Positions 63,844-64,000 of a stretch of DNA of 64,000 bases are shown one piece after another. The notes under the pieces were generated by a model that searched no databases, was not told the DNA's origin, and saw only the letters and a list, made by a program, of their open reading frames with translations. This DNA comes from Photobacterium obscurum (GTDB lineage: Bacteria; Pseudomonadota; Gammaproteobacteria; Enterobacterales; Vibrionaceae), in NCBI RefSeq assembly GCF_026191635.1, contig NZ_JAKRRW010000004.1, forward strand, positions 124,001 to 188,000, written 5' to 3'. A program made the translations under genes and the position numbers. How positions within the stretch are numbered: position 1 is the first letter of the stretch; each line of letters starts with the position of its first letter.

Positions 63844-64000
63844 ATGTCACATTCACCGGTAAAAGTTATTCAGAAAGCGACATGGGTTGGCTCTATAGCA
63901 AACGTCGGCTTAGCCATATTAAAAATCACGGTAGGCAAACTAACAGGAAGCCAGGCTCTGGTGGCTGATGGGGTACACAGTTTTTCTGATTTGGTAACTG
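63844..64000 (+). CDS. Cation diffusion facilitator family transporter (partial, 3' end outside window)
   Basis: The frame opens at ATG 63844 and runs 52 codons to the window edge. It reads WVGSIANVGLAILKITVGKLTGSQALVADGVHSFSDLV, the first membrane helix and the conserved SxALxADGxHSxxD motif that starts the metal-binding site of CDF proteins. They export Zn, Fe or Mn from the cytoplasm with proton exchange. Which metal cannot be told from the fragment. Confidence 0.85.
   Translation, partial: MSHSPVKVIQKATWVGSIANVGLAILKITVGKLTGSQALVADGVHSFSDLVT

Overview
The window looks like chromosomal DNA from a marine gammaproteobacterium of the Vibrionaceae (Vibrio/Photobacterium type). The basis is family recognition, not a database search: guaC, a NupC-type nucleoside transporter, ovoA, a secDF pair without yajC, metC, creA, yiaWV, yhhY and yedJ homologues, plus intergenic TATACCCAAG...CTTGGGTA repeats. 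About 60 protein genes are called. I found no rRNA, tRNA or CRISPR array. Both ends cut a gene: a glutathione S-transferase-like gene on the left and a cation diffusion facilitator on the right.

Layout. 0-9 kb is accessory metabolism: GST and a divergent MarR regulator around a 42-bp near-palindrome, a CatB-type acetyltransferase, an orphan lipase-like protein, a truncated hydrolase, a Tat-exported sulfatase, a hotdog thioesterase, a TehA-like transporter, and a DUF134/NifX-like metal-type operon with twin operators. 9-18.7 kb is AT-rich and patchy: a SulP transporter with an unlisted 56-residue tail-anchored ORF, three small Cro/C1-type regulators, an internally deleted ISAs1 relic, a 1032-residue repeat lipoprotein, an 8-bp tandem repeat, and a decayed groES directly before an intact second groEL. 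20.7-28.7 kb holds guaC, an AraC regulator, yiaWV and a Kef-type antiporter.

28.8-39 kb holds a His-rich secreted protein, a 2-oxoglutarate dioxygenase overlapping a class-V aminotransferase, a possible CRP-controlled small RNA, a TolC-HlyD-permease-permease operon with no ATPase gene, and a solitary 684-residue protein with a C-terminal PD-(D/E)XK-like signature. 39-64 kb is mostly conserved chromosome: creA, DUF2157, META lipoprotein, ovoA, acetyltransferases, outer-membrane protein, nucleoside transporter, subtilase, 3-hydroxyisobutyrate-dehydrogenase-like reductase, secDF, metC, yedJ.

How genes work together. Clear functional groupings are the MarR/GST pair, the DUF134-NifX pair, yiaW-yiaV, the dioxygenase-aminotransferase pair, the four-gene efflux operon and secD-secF. 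The best candidates for something undescribed are the PD-(D/E)XK-like protein, the dioxygenase/PLP pair, the ATPase-less exporter, and the groEL that has lost its partner groES. Starts were re-chosen where a Shine-Dalgarno sequence or signal peptide argued for it.
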